A stretch of 64,000 bases of DNA from Actinophytocola xinjiangensis (GCF_001921215.1 NZ_MSIF01000013.1:185031-249030), one strand, 5' to 3'; positions 10,053 through 18,302 are shown, counted from the stretch's first letter. Made by a program: numbers and translations. The notes: generated by a model not told the origin, from the letters alone.

Positions 10053-11008
10053 CGGGAACTGAGCCTGGTCAGCAGGAACGCGCGCACCGCGTCCAGGTCG
10101 GCGTCCAGCGCGACCTCGACCGTGCGGGGGCCGACCGCGCCGGTCGTCACCTCGCGGACCGCGGCACTGCGCCGGTCGGCGACCACCATGCCCCGCCCGG
10201 GACCCTGACCGCAGTCCACCTCCAGCGGCAGCGCGGTCGTGCGCAGGATGCCGGGGCTGATCGCCTCGGCCATCGCGACCGCGTCGTGCAGGACCGTCTG
10301 GTCGCTGCCGAACGCCTCCCGGTAGTGCTCGCGGTACACGGAGGTCAGCCCGACCAGCGCGGCGCCGCGCTCGCCGCTGGCGGCCAGCGCGTCGAGCCAC
10401 TCCGGGCCGATCGCGCACCGGTGGGTCAGGTCCAGCGGCACCAGCACCGTCGGCACGTCCTCCTCGACCAGCACCCGCCGGGCAGCCTCCGGGTCGCTCC
10501 AGGTGTTGAACTCGGCGGCGGCGGTGACGTTGCCGCCGGTCAGCGCGCCGCCCATGACGACGATCCGCTCGATCTTGGGCTTGAGCGAGGGATGCGCGGC
10601 CAGCAGCAGCGCGATGTTGGTCAGCGGGCCGATCGGCACCAGCGTCACCGGCGAGTCCGCCTCGGTCAGCAGCCGCGCCATCAGGGTCACCGCGTCCACC
10701 ACCTCCAGGCCGCGGGACCGCTCGGGCAGCGAGCCCGCCATGCCGGACAGGCCATCCGCGCCGTGCACCTCCGGCGCCCGGTGCGGGTGCGGGAACGCCA
10801 GCGGCCGGTCGGCGCCGGCGGCCACCGGCACGTCCTCGCGGCCGTAGAGCGCCAGGATCCGCAGCGCGTTGCGGGTGGTCAGGGGGAGGCCGACGTTGCC
10901 GAACACGGTCGTCACGCCCAGCAGGTCCACCTCGGGGCTGGCACAGGCACACGCGATCGCGTACGCGTCGTCGATGCCCGGGTCGGTGTCGATGATCAGT
11001 GCGCTCAC
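10049..11008 (-). CDS. Nucleoside hydrolase (IUNH family)
   Basis: Inosine/uridine-preferring nucleoside N-ribohydrolase of 319 residues, a calcium-dependent salvage enzyme that splits nucleosides into base and ribose. The diagnostic calcium/ribose motif DTDPGIDDA is at the N-terminus, with GGALTGGNVTAAAEFN in mid-protein and LHDAVA near the C-terminus. GTG 11008 is preferred over GTG 11029 and 11041 because TAGCGT lies exactly 7 nt upstream, a leaderless arrangement, and because homology starts there. It converges on the THUMP-like gene with the four bases TTAG shared by both stops. Confidence 0.9.
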   Translation of the reverse strand: MSALIIDTDPGIDDAYAIACACASPEVDLLGVTTVFGNVGLPLTTRNALRILALYGREDVPVAAGADRPLAFPHPHRAPEVHGADGLSGMAGSLPERSRGLEVVDAVTLMARLLTEADSPVTLVPIGPLTNIALLLAAHPSLKPKIERIVVMGGALTGGNVTAAAEFNTWSDPEAARRVLVEEDVPTVLVPLDLTHRCAIGPEWLDALAASGERGAALVGLTSVYREHYREAFGSDQTVLHDAVAMAEAISPGILRTTALPLEVDCGQGPGRGMVVADRRSAAVREVTTGAVGPRTVEVALDADLDAVRAFLLTRLSSR

Positions 11009-11015
11009 CTGTCGA

Positions 11016-11070
11016 ACGCTATCGGGCACCGCAATCCCCACCCTGCCCGTCGGCTCCCGTCGGCTAACGT
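11016..11070. promoter_or_regulatory. Divergent leaderless promoter pair
   Basis: On the minus strand TAGCGT (11016-11021) is 7 nt before GTG 11008 of the nucleoside hydrolase. On the plus strand TAACGT (11065-11070) is 7 nt before ATG 11078 of the acyltransferase. Neither start has a convincing Shine-Dalgarno sequence. The -35 boxes are not obvious. Confidence 0.4.
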
Positions 11071-11077
11071 CGCTGCC

Positions 11078-11833
11078 ATGACGTCGATGTGGGGCTCACC
11101 GGTCGCCGACCGCGTCCGGGGCTGGCGCCGTTCCCGGCGGGACCCGAACCAGGCCAGGTTCCTCACCCTCGACTCGCTGCGCTGGGTGATCCGCCACCGC
11201 GCGTGGACCCCCTGGTACCTGGTGCGCTACTGGCGGCTGCTGAAGTTCCGGCTCGTCAACCCGCACGTGGTGCTGCGCGGCATGGTGTTTTTCGGCAAGG
11301 ACCTGGACGTGCACTGCCGTCCCGGCTACGGCCGGATGGAGATCGGCCGCTGGGTGCACATCGGCGACGGCAACGCGATCCGCTGCCACGAGGGCTCGCT
11401 GCGCATCGGCGACAAGGCCGTCTTCGGCCGGCAGAACGTGGTCAACTGCTACCTCGACATCGAACTCGGCGAGGCCGCCCTGGTCGCCGACTGGGTCTAC
11501 ATCTGTGACTTCGACCACGTGACGACCGACATCAACCAGCCGATCAAGGACCAGGGCATCGTGAAGTCGCCGGTGCGCATCGGCCCGGACACCTGGCTGT
11601 GCACGAAGGTCACCGTCACCAAGGGCACCCGGATCGGCCGGGGCAGCGTCGTGGGCGCGCACGCCGTGGTGAAGGGCGACGTCCCCGACTACGCGGTGGC
11701 CGCCGGCATCCCGGCCAAGGTCGTGCGCGACCGGCGCAGTGCCTACGAGGCCGACGCGCAACGCCGCGCGGCGGTCGCCGACATGTCCCGCAAGGCCGCC
11801 GCCGCGCTGCGCAAGACCCTGGAGAGCCATTAG
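11078..11833 (+). CDS. Hexapeptide-repeat acyltransferase (Rv3034c-like)
   Basis: Left-handed beta-helix O-acyltransferase-like protein of 251 residues. Hexapeptide rungs run from about residue 85 to 215 (for example MEIGRWVHIGDGNAIRC and VRIGPDTWLCTKVTV), ending in the xenobiotic/maltose acetyltransferase signature GDVPDYAVAAGIPAKVVRDR. The N-terminal 80 residues are basic and aromatic-rich, possibly membrane-associating. Families of this type acetylate or succinylate sugars and glycolipids. Its position beside the methylglucose-polysaccharide-type genes makes acylation of a glucan or glycolipid plausible, but that is inference. Confidence 0.8.
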   Translation: MTSMWGSPVADRVRGWRRSRRDPNQARFLTLDSLRWVIRHRAWTPWYLVRYWRLLKFRLVNPHVVLRGMVFFGKDLDVHCRPGYGRMEIGRWVHIGDGNAIRCHEGSLRIGDKAVFGRQNVVNCYLDIELGEAALVADWVYICDFDHVTTDINQPIKDQGIVKSPVRIGPDTWLCTKVTVTKGTRIGRGSVVGAHAVVKGDVPDYAVAAGIPAKVVRDRRSAYEADAQRRAAVADMSRKAAAALRKTLESH

Positions 11834-11836
11834 TTT
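11831..11836 (+). promoter_or_regulatory. Possible -10 element formed from an upstream stop codon
   Basis: TAGTTT begins with the TAG stop of the acyltransferase gene and lies exactly 6 nt before GTG 11843. It fits the leaderless TANNNT pattern seen at other starts in this window. Confidence 0.3.
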
Positions 11837-11842
11837 GACCTG

Positions 11843-12442
11843 GTGAACGTCGTGAACAGGGGTTTCCTCGGCCGGCGGGACCCGGAGCGGGTCGAACTGC
11901 CGCCCGGCCAGTACCTCACCCGGGACTTCCCGGTGCTCCAGGCGGGCCCGACCCCGTCGGTGCCGCTGGACCAGTGGCGGTTCACCGTCCGCGCGGAGAC
12001 CGGCGCCGAGTGGGCCTGGACGTGGCCGCAGCTGCTGGCGCTGCCGCGCGAGCGGCCGACGGTGGACATCCACTGCGTGACCCGCTGGTCGAAGCTGGCC
12101 ACCACCTGGGAGGGCGTCTCGCTGGACACCCTGTTCGCCGAGGTGGAGACGGTCGCCGACTACGCGCTGGTGCGCTCGCACGGCGGCTACACCACCAACC
12201 TGCCGCTGGCCGACCTGCTCGACGGCCAGGCGTGGATCGCCTTCGGCTACGACGGCGAGGAACTGGCGCCGGCGCACGGCGGCCCGGCGCGGCTGCTGGT
12301 GCCGCATCTGTACTTCTGGAAGTCGGCCAAGTGGGTCAGCGGCATCGACCTGCACCACGACGACGAGCCGGGGTTCTGGGAGTCGCTGGGCTACCACGAG
12401 TACGGCGACCCGTGGCGGGAGCAGCGGTACACCGATGACTGA
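11843..12442 (+). CDS. Molybdopterin-dependent oxidoreductase (sulfite-oxidase fold)
   Basis: Soluble Mo-cofactor protein of 199 residues with the catalytic domain of sulfite oxidase/MsrP proteins. The probable Mo-ligating cysteine lies in VDIHCVTRWSK, and HGGYTTNLPLADLL and PHLYFWKSAKWVSGI are typical of the fold. No twin-arginine signal is present, so unlike MsrP it should stay in the cytosol. GTG 11843 follows TAGTTT by 6 nt; GTG 11852 is an alternative. It overlaps the flavin reductase gene by 8 bp, which probably supplies electrons. The substrate (an S- or N-oxide, or sulfite) is not determinable. Confidence 0.85.
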   Translation: MNVVNRGFLGRRDPERVELPPGQYLTRDFPVLQAGPTPSVPLDQWRFTVRAETGAEWAWTWPQLLALPRERPTVDIHCVTRWSKLATTWEGVSLDTLFAEVETVADYALVRSHGGYTTNLPLADLLDGQAWIAFGYDGEELAPAHGGPARLLVPHLYFWKSAKWVSGIDLHHDDEPGFWESLGYHEYGDPWREQRYTDD

Positions 12443-13148
12443 GCCGGCGGTCCGCGTGCGGTGGCTGGTCGGAACCGTCCACTCGGTACGGTCGGAGACC
12501 GCGACCGCGCGGAGCATCGTGCTCGACGTGCCTGGCTGGCCGGGGCATCTCGCCGGCCAGCACGTCGACCTGCGGCTGACCGCCCCCGACGGCTACCAGG
12601 CGGTGCGTTCCTACTCGCTGGCCGCGCCGGCCGACGGGCAGCGGGTGGAGCTGACCGTGCAGCTGATCGAGGACGGTGAGGTGTCGCCGTACCTGGTCGA
12701 CGTGGTGCTGCCGACCGAGCAGGTGGAGCTGCGCGGCCCGGTCGGCGGCTGGTTCAGCTGGGACCCGGACCGGCCGGGGCCGGTGCTGCTGGTGGCCGGC
12801 GGCTCGGGGATCGTGCCGCTGATGGCGATGGTGCGCGCCCGCGCGGCGGCGGCCAGCACGGCGCCGTTCACCCTGGTGTACTCGGTGCGCGGGCCGGCGC
12901 AGCGGTACTACGCCGAGGAACTCGACCGGGTCGACGGCCTGGACCTGCGGATGGTGCACACCCGGGAGGCCGGGCCGAACGGCCGGCCGCCGGGGCGGAT
13001 CGGGCCGGCGGACCTGGACGTGGCGCTCGGCGCGCGCGTCTACGTGTGCGGGCCGACGGGTTTCGTCGACGCGGCGATCGCGCTGCTGCTGGCCGCCGGC
13101 CACGACGCGGCCGACATCAGGAGCGAACGATTCGGAGGCCAGCCATGA
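12435..13148 (+). CDS. FAD/NAD(P)-binding oxidoreductase (ferredoxin-reductase fold)
   Basis: Flavoprotein reductase of 237 residues. The FAD-binding beta-barrel carries RSYSLAAPADG, a variant of the RxYS motif. The NAD(P) domain has VLLVAGGSGIVPLMAM, and CGPTGFVDAA is the C-terminal cofactor contact. No plant-type 2Fe-2S domain is fused, so it presumably passes NAD(P)H electrons straight to the molybdoprotein encoded just upstream, whose gene it overlaps. The downstream DUF6510 gene overlaps it as ATGA, so the three form one transcription and translation unit. Confidence 0.85.
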   Translation: MTEPAVRVRWLVGTVHSVRSETATARSIVLDVPGWPGHLAGQHVDLRLTAPDGYQAVRSYSLAAPADGQRVELTVQLIEDGEVSPYLVDVVLPTEQVELRGPVGGWFSWDPDRPGPVLLVAGGSGIVPLMAMVRARAAAASTAPFTLVYSVRGPAQRYYAEELDRVDGLDLRMVHTREAGPNGRPPGRIGPADLDVALGARVYVCGPTGFVDAAIALLLAAGHDAADIRSERFGGQP

Positions 13149-13450
13149 GCACGAGCACGAGCACGAGCACGGTGGACGGCAACGCGATGGCCGGGCTGTT
13201 CGCCGAGGCGTTCGGCGTGGACGTGACGGTCGCGGTGATCACCTGCGCGGCGTGCGGGGACGCCGGCCGGTTCGCCGAGACGACCGTGCACGACCGGGGC
13301 CCGGGCGCGGTCGCCCGCTGCCGGTGCTGCGGCGCCGTGGTGGCCAGGCTGGTGCGCACGCCGACCGACGCGTGGTTGGACCTGCGCGGCGCCCGGTCGC
13401 TGCGGATGCCGCTGGCGGGTCAGCTGGCGAGCGGCTCGACGGCCAGGTAG
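13145..13450 (+). CDS. DUF6510-type small zinc-ribbon protein
   Basis: Protein of 101 residues of unknown function, third gene of the molybdoprotein/reductase operon. It carries two cysteine pairs (CAAC near residue 35 and CRCC near residue 59), a probable zinc ribbon or metal site. The N-terminus is a Ser-Thr stutter encoded by a hexanucleotide repeat. The ATG overlaps the upstream TGA. A role as electron-transfer or assembly partner of the Mo enzyme is inferred only from the context. Its 3' end overlaps the convergent DUF4288 gene by 31 bp. Confidence 0.75.
   Translation: MSTSTSTSTVDGNAMAGLFAEAFGVDVTVAVITCAACGDAGRFAETTVHDRGPGAVARCRCCGAVVARLVRTPTDAWLDLRGARSLRMPLAGQLASGSTAR
13147..13170 (+). 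repeat. Hexanucleotide repeat (GAGCAC) x4
   Basis: Four perfect tandem copies at the start of the DUF6510 gene encode alternating Ser and Thr. The unit is six bases, so slippage would add or remove two residues without a frameshift. Confidence 0.9.
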
Positions 13451-13734
13451 GCGCGGTAGTCGCTGAAGTGGCGGGTGTAGACGTCGGCGCCGTCACCGAG
13501 CGGGCCGTCGACCTCGGTCACGTCGACGAGGTGGCGGAAGCTCCAGGTGATCAGGTCGCCGGTGTGGTCGGGGAAGGTGGTCTCGCGGGACTCGGCGTGT
13601 TCGCGGGCCCGTTCGGCGGCGTGCTCGGCCGAGTCGGCGGCCAGCAGCGTCACGGTCTCCTCGAACAGCGGCGCGTGGTCGGGCCGTGAGCTCCGCACCT
13701 CGTACATGAGCACCGCGGCGAACATTCTCGACAT
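13420..13734 (-). CDS. DUF4288-like protein
   Basis: Small acidic protein of 104 residues resembling DUF4288: an N-terminal strand (MFAAVLMYEVRSS), FEETVTLLAADSAEHAAERAREHA, a WSFRHLVDVTEVDG segment and a C-terminal YRAYLAVEPL. No enzymatic motif is visible and the function is unknown. A GGGGAAGGGG tract about 10 nt upstream of the ATG serves as ribosome site. It stands alone, converging on the Mo-oxidoreductase operon, with 95 bp to the glycosyltransferase gene. Confidence 0.75.
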   Translation of the reverse strand: MSRMFAAVLMYEVRSSRPDHAPLFEETVTLLAADSAEHAAERAREHAESRETTFPDHTGDLITWSFRHLVDVTEVDGPLGDGADVYTRHFSDYRAYLAVEPLAS

Positions 13735-13829
13735 CGTCGTCGTCCCCTTCCCCCGATCGGTCACGACCAAGACCGTAGGCCGAAACGCACCTCCGGGCCA
13801 TCGGGAAACACCCCTAGTTGACCAGAAAC

Positions 13830-15095
13830 CTAGCCGTGGAACGCGTTTCCGGTGGCGATCTTGGGGCGACCAAGCACAGGATGTGTACGGACGGTAGCGC
13901 AGCGGTACACCGATGCGGTGGCTTCGGCGATCCTGGTCCAGTCGAACTCCAGCGCCAGACGAGCCTTCGCCGCGCGTGCCCGGCGGGCGGCGGCGGCCGG
14001 GTCGGCCAGGACGGTCCGCACCCCGGTCACGATCCCGGCGACGTCGCCCGGCTCGATCGACACCCCCGTCTCGCCGTCCACCACCAACTCCGCCAGACCA
14101 CCGGCGGTGGAGGCGACCAGCGGCGCGCCGACGGCCGCCGCCTCCAGCGCGGCGATGCCGAACGGCTCGTAACGGCTGGGCAGGACGACGACGTCCGCCG
14201 CCGCGAGCAGGGCCACCAGGGAGCGGTCGGGCAGGTGCCCGACGAAGTCCACCGAACGGCGAACCCGCAGCTTGCGGGCCTGCTCGACCAGTGCCTGGGC
14301 CTGCACGCCCCGGCCGGCGACGACCAGCCGGGCGCCGGGGTGGTGGCGGCGCAGCCGGGGCAGCGCGGCCAGCAGGTCCAGCACGCCCTTCTCCCATTCG
14401 AGCCGGCCGAAGTAGACGACCAGCGGGGCGCCGTCGGGCCGGTGCCGCTCGCGGGCGGCGCGCACGGCGGCCGGCGGGACCCGCCAGCCGCGCGGCTCGA
14501 TGCCGTTGTGGATCACGGTGACGTCGTCCTGGTCGACCTCGAACAGCTGGGCGACCTCGGTGGCCATCGCGGCCGAACAGGTGATCAACTTGTCGGCCCG
14601 GTTCGCCAGCCACCACTCGACGGAGTGAACTTGTTGGTTCAGCCGTTGGGACAACCACCCACTGTGCCGACCGGCCTCGGTGGCGTGCACGGTCGCGACC
14701 AGCGGTACACCGGTGTGCTCGGCGAGGGTGATCGCCGGATGGGTGACCAGCCAGTCGTGGGCGTGCACCACGTCCGGTCGCCATCCCCGGTCCAGCAGCG
14801 CCAGGCCGGCGCGGATCATGGCGTGACCCATGGCCAGCGTCCAGGCCACCAGGTCGTGCTCGAACAGCAGGTGTGTCGGGTCCTCGGCGACCCGCACCAC
14901 CCGCACGCCCTCGACGACGGTGTCGGTCGTCGGGTGGGTCAGCGCGTCGGTGCCCGCCTCCTGGCGGCACAGCACCACGACCTCGTGCCCGAGCCCGGTG
15001 AGGTGGCGGGCCAGCGCGTGCACGTGCCGGCCGAGCCCGCCGACGACCACCGGCGGGTACTCCCAGGACAGCATCAGGACCCGCAGACCGCTCAT
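13830..15095 (-). CDS. GT4 alpha-glucan glucosyltransferase (Rv3032-like)
   Basis: GT-B glycosyltransferase of 421 residues. The GlgA/GlgM-like N-terminus MLSWEYPPVVVGGLGRHV, donor-site YFGRLEWEKGVLDLL and PSRYEPFGIAALEAAAVG (EX7E motif) indicate NDP-glucose-dependent alpha-1,4-glucosyl transfer. In mycobacteria the Rv3032 homologue elongates the methylglucose lipopolysaccharide precursor. The ATG at 15095 overlaps the stop of the GH57 gene as ATGA, so it is translationally coupled and last in a three-gene leftward operon. A general glycogen synthase role is the main alternative. Confidence 0.9.
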   Translation of the reverse strand: MSGLRVLMLSWEYPPVVVGGLGRHVHALARHLTGLGHEVVVLCRQEAGTDALTHPTTDTVVEGVRVVRVAEDPTHLLFEHDLVAWTLAMGHAMIRAGLALLDRGWRPDVVHAHDWLVTHPAITLAEHTGVPLVATVHATEAGRHSGWLSQRLNQQVHSVEWWLANRADKLITCSAAMATEVAQLFEVDQDDVTVIHNGIEPRGWRVPPAAVRAARERHRPDGAPLVVYFGRLEWEKGVLDLLAALPRLRRHHPGARLVVAGRGVQAQALVEQARKLRVRRSVDFVGHLPDRSLVALLAAADVVVLPSRYEPFGIAALEAAAVGAPLVASTAGGLAELVVDGETGVSIEPGDVAGIVTGVRTVLADPAAAARRARAAKARLALEFDWTRIAEATASVYRCATVRTHPVLGRPKIATGNAFHG

Positions 15096-16597
15096 GACCA
15101 CAACTCCCTGGCGTCGAGGCGGCCGAACGGGCCGTCGGTGGCGCGCAGTTCGGCGGCGCGGCGCCGTGCCCGCTCGTGCTGGCCGGAGCGCAGCAGGCCG
15201 GCCAGTTCGCCGGCACGGTCGCCGTGGATCTTCGCCCGGCGGCGGGCGTAGTCCGCGGCGGAGTCCTTGGTGACCATGAACGCCCAGTCGCTGGACAGCG
15301 CCAGCAGCGCCTCGCGCACCAGCTGGTCGCGCGCCGGGTCCCGGACGTCACCGGGTCCGGCGGGCAGCGCCAGCAGCTCGTCCTGGAGCGCGGCGCCCGC
15401 CGACACCAGGTCCGAGACCTGCTCGCCGTCCCACACCCGCCAGTCCTTGCCCGACCCCCACGAGGAGGCCGGCAGTTCCACCGGGGCGCCGACGTGCCCG
15501 GCCTCGATCGCCCCGCGCAGGGTGGTGACCCGCACACCGGCGCCCGGCAGCGCGTCCAGCACCGCCGCCAGCCACGCCGGGCCCTCGTGCCACCAGTGGC
15601 CGAACAGCTCGGTGTCGTAGGCGGCGACGACCAGACCGGGCGCGCCGTGCCGCTCGCGCAGCGCGCGCAGCCGCGCGAGGACCGTCGCGACGAAGTCGGC
15701 GGCGTGCCGGGCGACCGCGCCGGCCGCCAGTTCCGGTTCGTAGGGCCGTTTGCTCTCCGGCGGGACCTGTTTTCCGGTGACCCGCGAGGGTTTCAGGCCG
15801 GTCGGGTGGTCGAAGGTGTGGAAGTCGCGGTAGGCGGGATCGCCGGGGTAGCCGGCCTTCGGGGACCACACGCGGTAGGTGACCTCCAGGTCGCGGCCGA
15901 AGCAGAGCACGCCGGAGTCGCCGACCGGGCGGGCGGCGTGCGTGTCGCCGTGCAGGGCCGGGCCGTCGACGAGGAAGCGGCGCACGCCGGCCGCCGCGTA
16001 GCCGTGTTCCATGCCGGGGGCGTAGCCGCACTCCGGCGCCCAGATGCCGGCCGGGGTGTGGCCGGTGCGCAGCCGGGTGTCGTCCAGGCCCGCGCGCAAC
16101 GCGAAGCGGCGCACCGGCTCGCGCAGCAGCGGCTGGAACGGGTGGGTGGCCGGGCCGCCGAGCAGTTCGATCGCCCCGCCGTCGACCAGTTCGCGCAGCA
16201 CGGGGGAGAAGCCGTGCCGCCAGCGGGTCTCGAACTCCTCGATGGCGCCGGTGGCCGCGCGGTACTCGGCCGAGGCGACCTCGCGCAGCAGCGGGTCGGC
16301 GCCGCGCCAGCGGCCGGCGGCGTACTGCGCGCGCAGCGCCCAGTTGCCCAGCCAGTCGTGCAGTCCGCGCAGCGCGTACGGGTCGTCGAGCTGGGCGGCC
16401 AGGACGGGGGTGACGCCGAGGGTGAGCACGTCGCGGTGGCCCCGCTCGGCCAGCCGGCGGACGAGGTCGACGACCGGCAGGTAGGAGTGGGCGCAGGCCT
16501 GGTAGAGCCATTCCTCGCCGACCGGCCAGGCGCCGTGGTGCGGCAGCCAGGGCAGGTGGCTGTGCAGCACCAGGCAGAAGGTGCCCTCGTCGGTCAT
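15092..16597 (-). CDS. GH57 1,4-alpha-glucan branching enzyme (Rv3031-like)
   Basis: GH57 protein of 501 residues that introduces alpha-1,6 branches. N-terminal LVLHSHLPWLPH is the conserved first motif, GIWAPECGYAPG carries the nucleophile Glu, and AAYDTELFGHWWHEGP carries the acid/base Asp; a helical DUF1957-type C-terminal domain follows. Start ATG 16597 overlaps the upstream methyltransferase stop (ATGA). With the GT4 enzyme and the methyltransferase it reproduces Rv3030-Rv3031-Rv3032 in order and orientation relative to etfB, supporting a methylglucose-type polysaccharide pathway. Confidence 0.92.
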   Translation of the reverse strand: MTDEGTFCLVLHSHLPWLPHHGAWPVGEEWLYQACAHSYLPVVDLVRRLAERGHRDVLTLGVTPVLAAQLDDPYALRGLHDWLGNWALRAQYAAGRWRGADPLLREVASAEYRAATGAIEEFETRWRHGFSPVLRELVDGGAIELLGGPATHPFQPLLREPVRRFALRAGLDDTRLRTGHTPAGIWAPECGYAPGMEHGYAAAGVRRFLVDGPALHGDTHAARPVGDSGVLCFGRDLEVTYRVWSPKAGYPGDPAYRDFHTFDHPTGLKPSRVTGKQVPPESKRPYEPELAAGAVARHAADFVATVLARLRALRERHGAPGLVVAAYDTELFGHWWHEGPAWLAAVLDALPGAGVRVTTLRGAIEAGHVGAPVELPASSWGSGKDWRVWDGEQVSDLVSAGAALQDELLALPAGPGDVRDPARDQLVREALLALSSDWAFMVTKDSAADYARRRAKIHGDRAGELAGLLRSGQHERARRRAAELRATDGPFGRLDARELWS

Positions 16598-17361
16598 CGG
16601 CGGACCGCCACGGCCACGACGTCGAGTCCTTCGGCCAGCGCGTCGGTGCCCAGTTCGAAGTCGGCCGCGCCGACGCCGGCGACGGCCTCGGCGAGGTCGG
16701 CCGGCCACGGGGTGCCGGCGACCGCGACCGCCACCTGGGCGTCCACGATCGACCCGCCGAGCCGGGCCTCGGTCGCGCGCAGGGCGGGGCCGTGCCGCAG
16801 CACGCCGAGATACGTGACGTCGAAACCGTTGTCCGCCACCAGGTCCGCCAGCTCCTCGGGGGACAGTTCCCTGGTGTGGAACGGGTTGAGCGGGGTGTCC
16901 CGGCCGGGGGAGAAGGTGATCCGGTTCGGTGTGGTGATCAGCAGCCGGCCGCCGGGCACCAGCACCCGGTGGCACTCGGTGAGGAAGCCGGCCTGGTCCC
17001 ACAGGTGCTCGATCACCTGGAGGTTGGCCACGACGTCCACAGTGGACGTTCGGACCGGCAGGCTGGCGAGGTTGCCGCGGACCGCGCGCACCCTCGGGTA
17101 GGCCCGCGCGACGTGCGCGGCGGTCAGCGCGTCGTAGTCCAGACCGAGCACCACCCGCGCCCGCGCGGCCAGCAGGTCGGCGCCGTAGCCCTCGCCGCAG
17201 CCGGCCTCCAGCACGACAGCGCCGGCGCAGTGTTCGGCCAGCGCGAGGTAGGCGGCCTCGTGCCGCCGGAACCAGTAGTTCTCCTCCGGCACGCCGGGAA
17301 CGGTGCGTTCACCGGTCAGGGGGAGGGGGGTTACGGGTTCAACAGCTGGCTCGGACACCAC
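16594..17361 (-). CDS. SAM-dependent methyltransferase (Rv3030-like)
   Basis: Class I methyltransferase of 255 residues. Motif I is VVLEAGCGEGYGADLL, followed by LGLDYDALTAAH, VANLQVIEHLWDQ and VPGGRLLITTPNR. It is first gene of the coupled operon with the GH57 and GT4 enzymes, so it probably methylates the glucan or its precursor; Rv3030 was proposed as such a methyltransferase. TAGCCT lies 6 nt before GTG 17361, so translation is probably leaderless; GTG 17358 follows directly. Confidence 0.85.
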   Translation of the reverse strand: MVSEPAVEPVTPLPLTGERTVPGVPEENYWFRRHEAAYLALAEHCAGAVVLEAGCGEGYGADLLAARARVVLGLDYDALTAAHVARAYPRVRAVRGNLASLPVRTSTVDVVANLQVIEHLWDQAGFLTECHRVLVPGGRLLITTPNRITFSPGRDTPLNPFHTRELSPEELADLVADNGFDVTYLGVLRHGPALRATEARLGGSIVDAQVAVAVAGTPWPADLAEAVAGVGAADFELGTDALAEGLDVVAVAVRR

Positions 17362-17367
17362 CGCGGC

Positions 17368-17386
17368 AGGCTACTACGCGGTAGCC
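17368..17386. promoter_or_regulatory. Inverted repeat over the methyltransferase -10 element
   Basis: GGCTAC (17369-17374), six-base loop, GTAGCC (17381-17386), perfect arms. On the minus strand TAGCCT (17368-17373) reads as the -10 of the GT4/GH57/methyltransferase operon, so the repeat could be an operator. It could equally be a weak terminator for degV, whose stop is 7 bp away. Confidence 0.35.
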
Positions 17387-17392
17387 CCCCGG

Positions 17393-18232
17393 CTACGCGG
17401 GCGAGATCGTGATGCCGACCGCGCCCGGCCCCAGGTGTACGCCGATCGTGGAGCTCACCTCCGTGAACGTGACCTCCCGGGTGCCCGGCAGGCGCTGCCT
17501 GAGCCGGGTCAGGACACGGTTGGCGCGGGCGAGGGCGCCGAAGTGCTCGATGGCCACGTCGACCTGGCGGCCGTCGGCGCGCTTGACCGCCGTGTCGACC
17601 AGTCGGCGCAGCGCGCGCTCGGCGCCCAGTACCCGGTCCAGCGGCGCGACCTGCCCGTCGGTCATGGTGAGCAGTGGTTTGAGCGACAGCGCGCTGCCGA
17701 GCATGGCCGCCGCCGCGCCGATCCGCCCGCCGCGGCGCAGGTACTCCAGGGTGTCGACGTACATCAGTTCGGCGCTGTGCTCCAGGCGCTTGGCCAGGGT
17801 GTTGATCACCCGGCGGGCGCCGCCGCCCGCGCCGGCGGTCCGCGCGGCGGCGAGCACCGCGTAGCCCAGGCTCATGCCGGTGGTGCCGGAGTCGATGACG
17901 TGCACCGGGACCCGCGCCTTCTCGGCGGCCTGCCGGGCGATCTCGCAGGTCTGCGACTGGCGGCCGGAGATGTGCACCGAGACGACCTCGTCGGCGGTGC
18001 GCCCGACGTGCTCGTAGGCCCAGGCGAAGGAGGCCTCCTCCGGCGGTGCGGTGGTCACCTCCAGGTCCCGCTGCAACGCCTTGACCAGGATCTCCTTGGG
18101 TACAGCGGGTTCCGCTCGTTCCTGGCTGCCGATGCGGATCCGCATCGGCACCACCATGATCCCCCACTGCGCCGCCAGTGACTCCGGTAGGGAGGAGGTC
18201 GAATCCGTGACCAAAGCAACGCGCCCCGACAT
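17393..18232 (-). CDS. DegV family fatty-acid-binding protein
   Basis: DegV/FakB-like protein of 279 residues that binds a single fatty acid. The N-terminus VALVTDSTSSLP carries the conserved TDS motif; HISGRQSQTCEIA, VIDSGTTGMSLG and the RRGGRIG segment are family landmarks. In Firmicutes such proteins present fatty acids to kinase FakA; no kinase is encoded here, so the partner is unknown. It is divergent from etfB, beside fatty-acid-oxidation electron carriers. A leaderless promoter (TACGCT 7 nt before ATG) is visible. Confidence 0.9.
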   Translation of the reverse strand: MSGRVALVTDSTSSLPESLAAQWGIMVVPMRIRIGSQERAEPAVPKEILVKALQRDLEVTTAPPEEASFAWAYEHVGRTADEVVSVHISGRQSQTCEIARQAAEKARVPVHVIDSGTTGMSLGYAVLAAARTAGAGGGARRVINTLAKRLEHSAELMYVDTLEYLRRGGRIGAAAAMLGSALSLKPLLTMTDGQVAPLDRVLGAERALRRLVDTAVKRADGRQVDVAIEHFGALARANRVLTRLRQRLPGTREVTFTEVSSTIGVHLGPGAVGITISPA

Positions 18233-18239
18233 GTGATCG

Positions 18240-18269
18240 AGCGTAACTCAGCCATTCGGGTGATGGCAG
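18240..18269 (-). promoter_or_regulatory. Putative leaderless degV promoter
   Basis: Reading the minus strand: CTGCCA (18264-18269), 18-bp spacer, TACGCT (18240-18245), then 7 nt to the ATG at 18232. There is no Shine-Dalgarno. Confidence 0.45.
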
Positions 18270-18302
18270 TCACGACAACTGGGGCGACTCTGTGTAGCGA
18301 AT

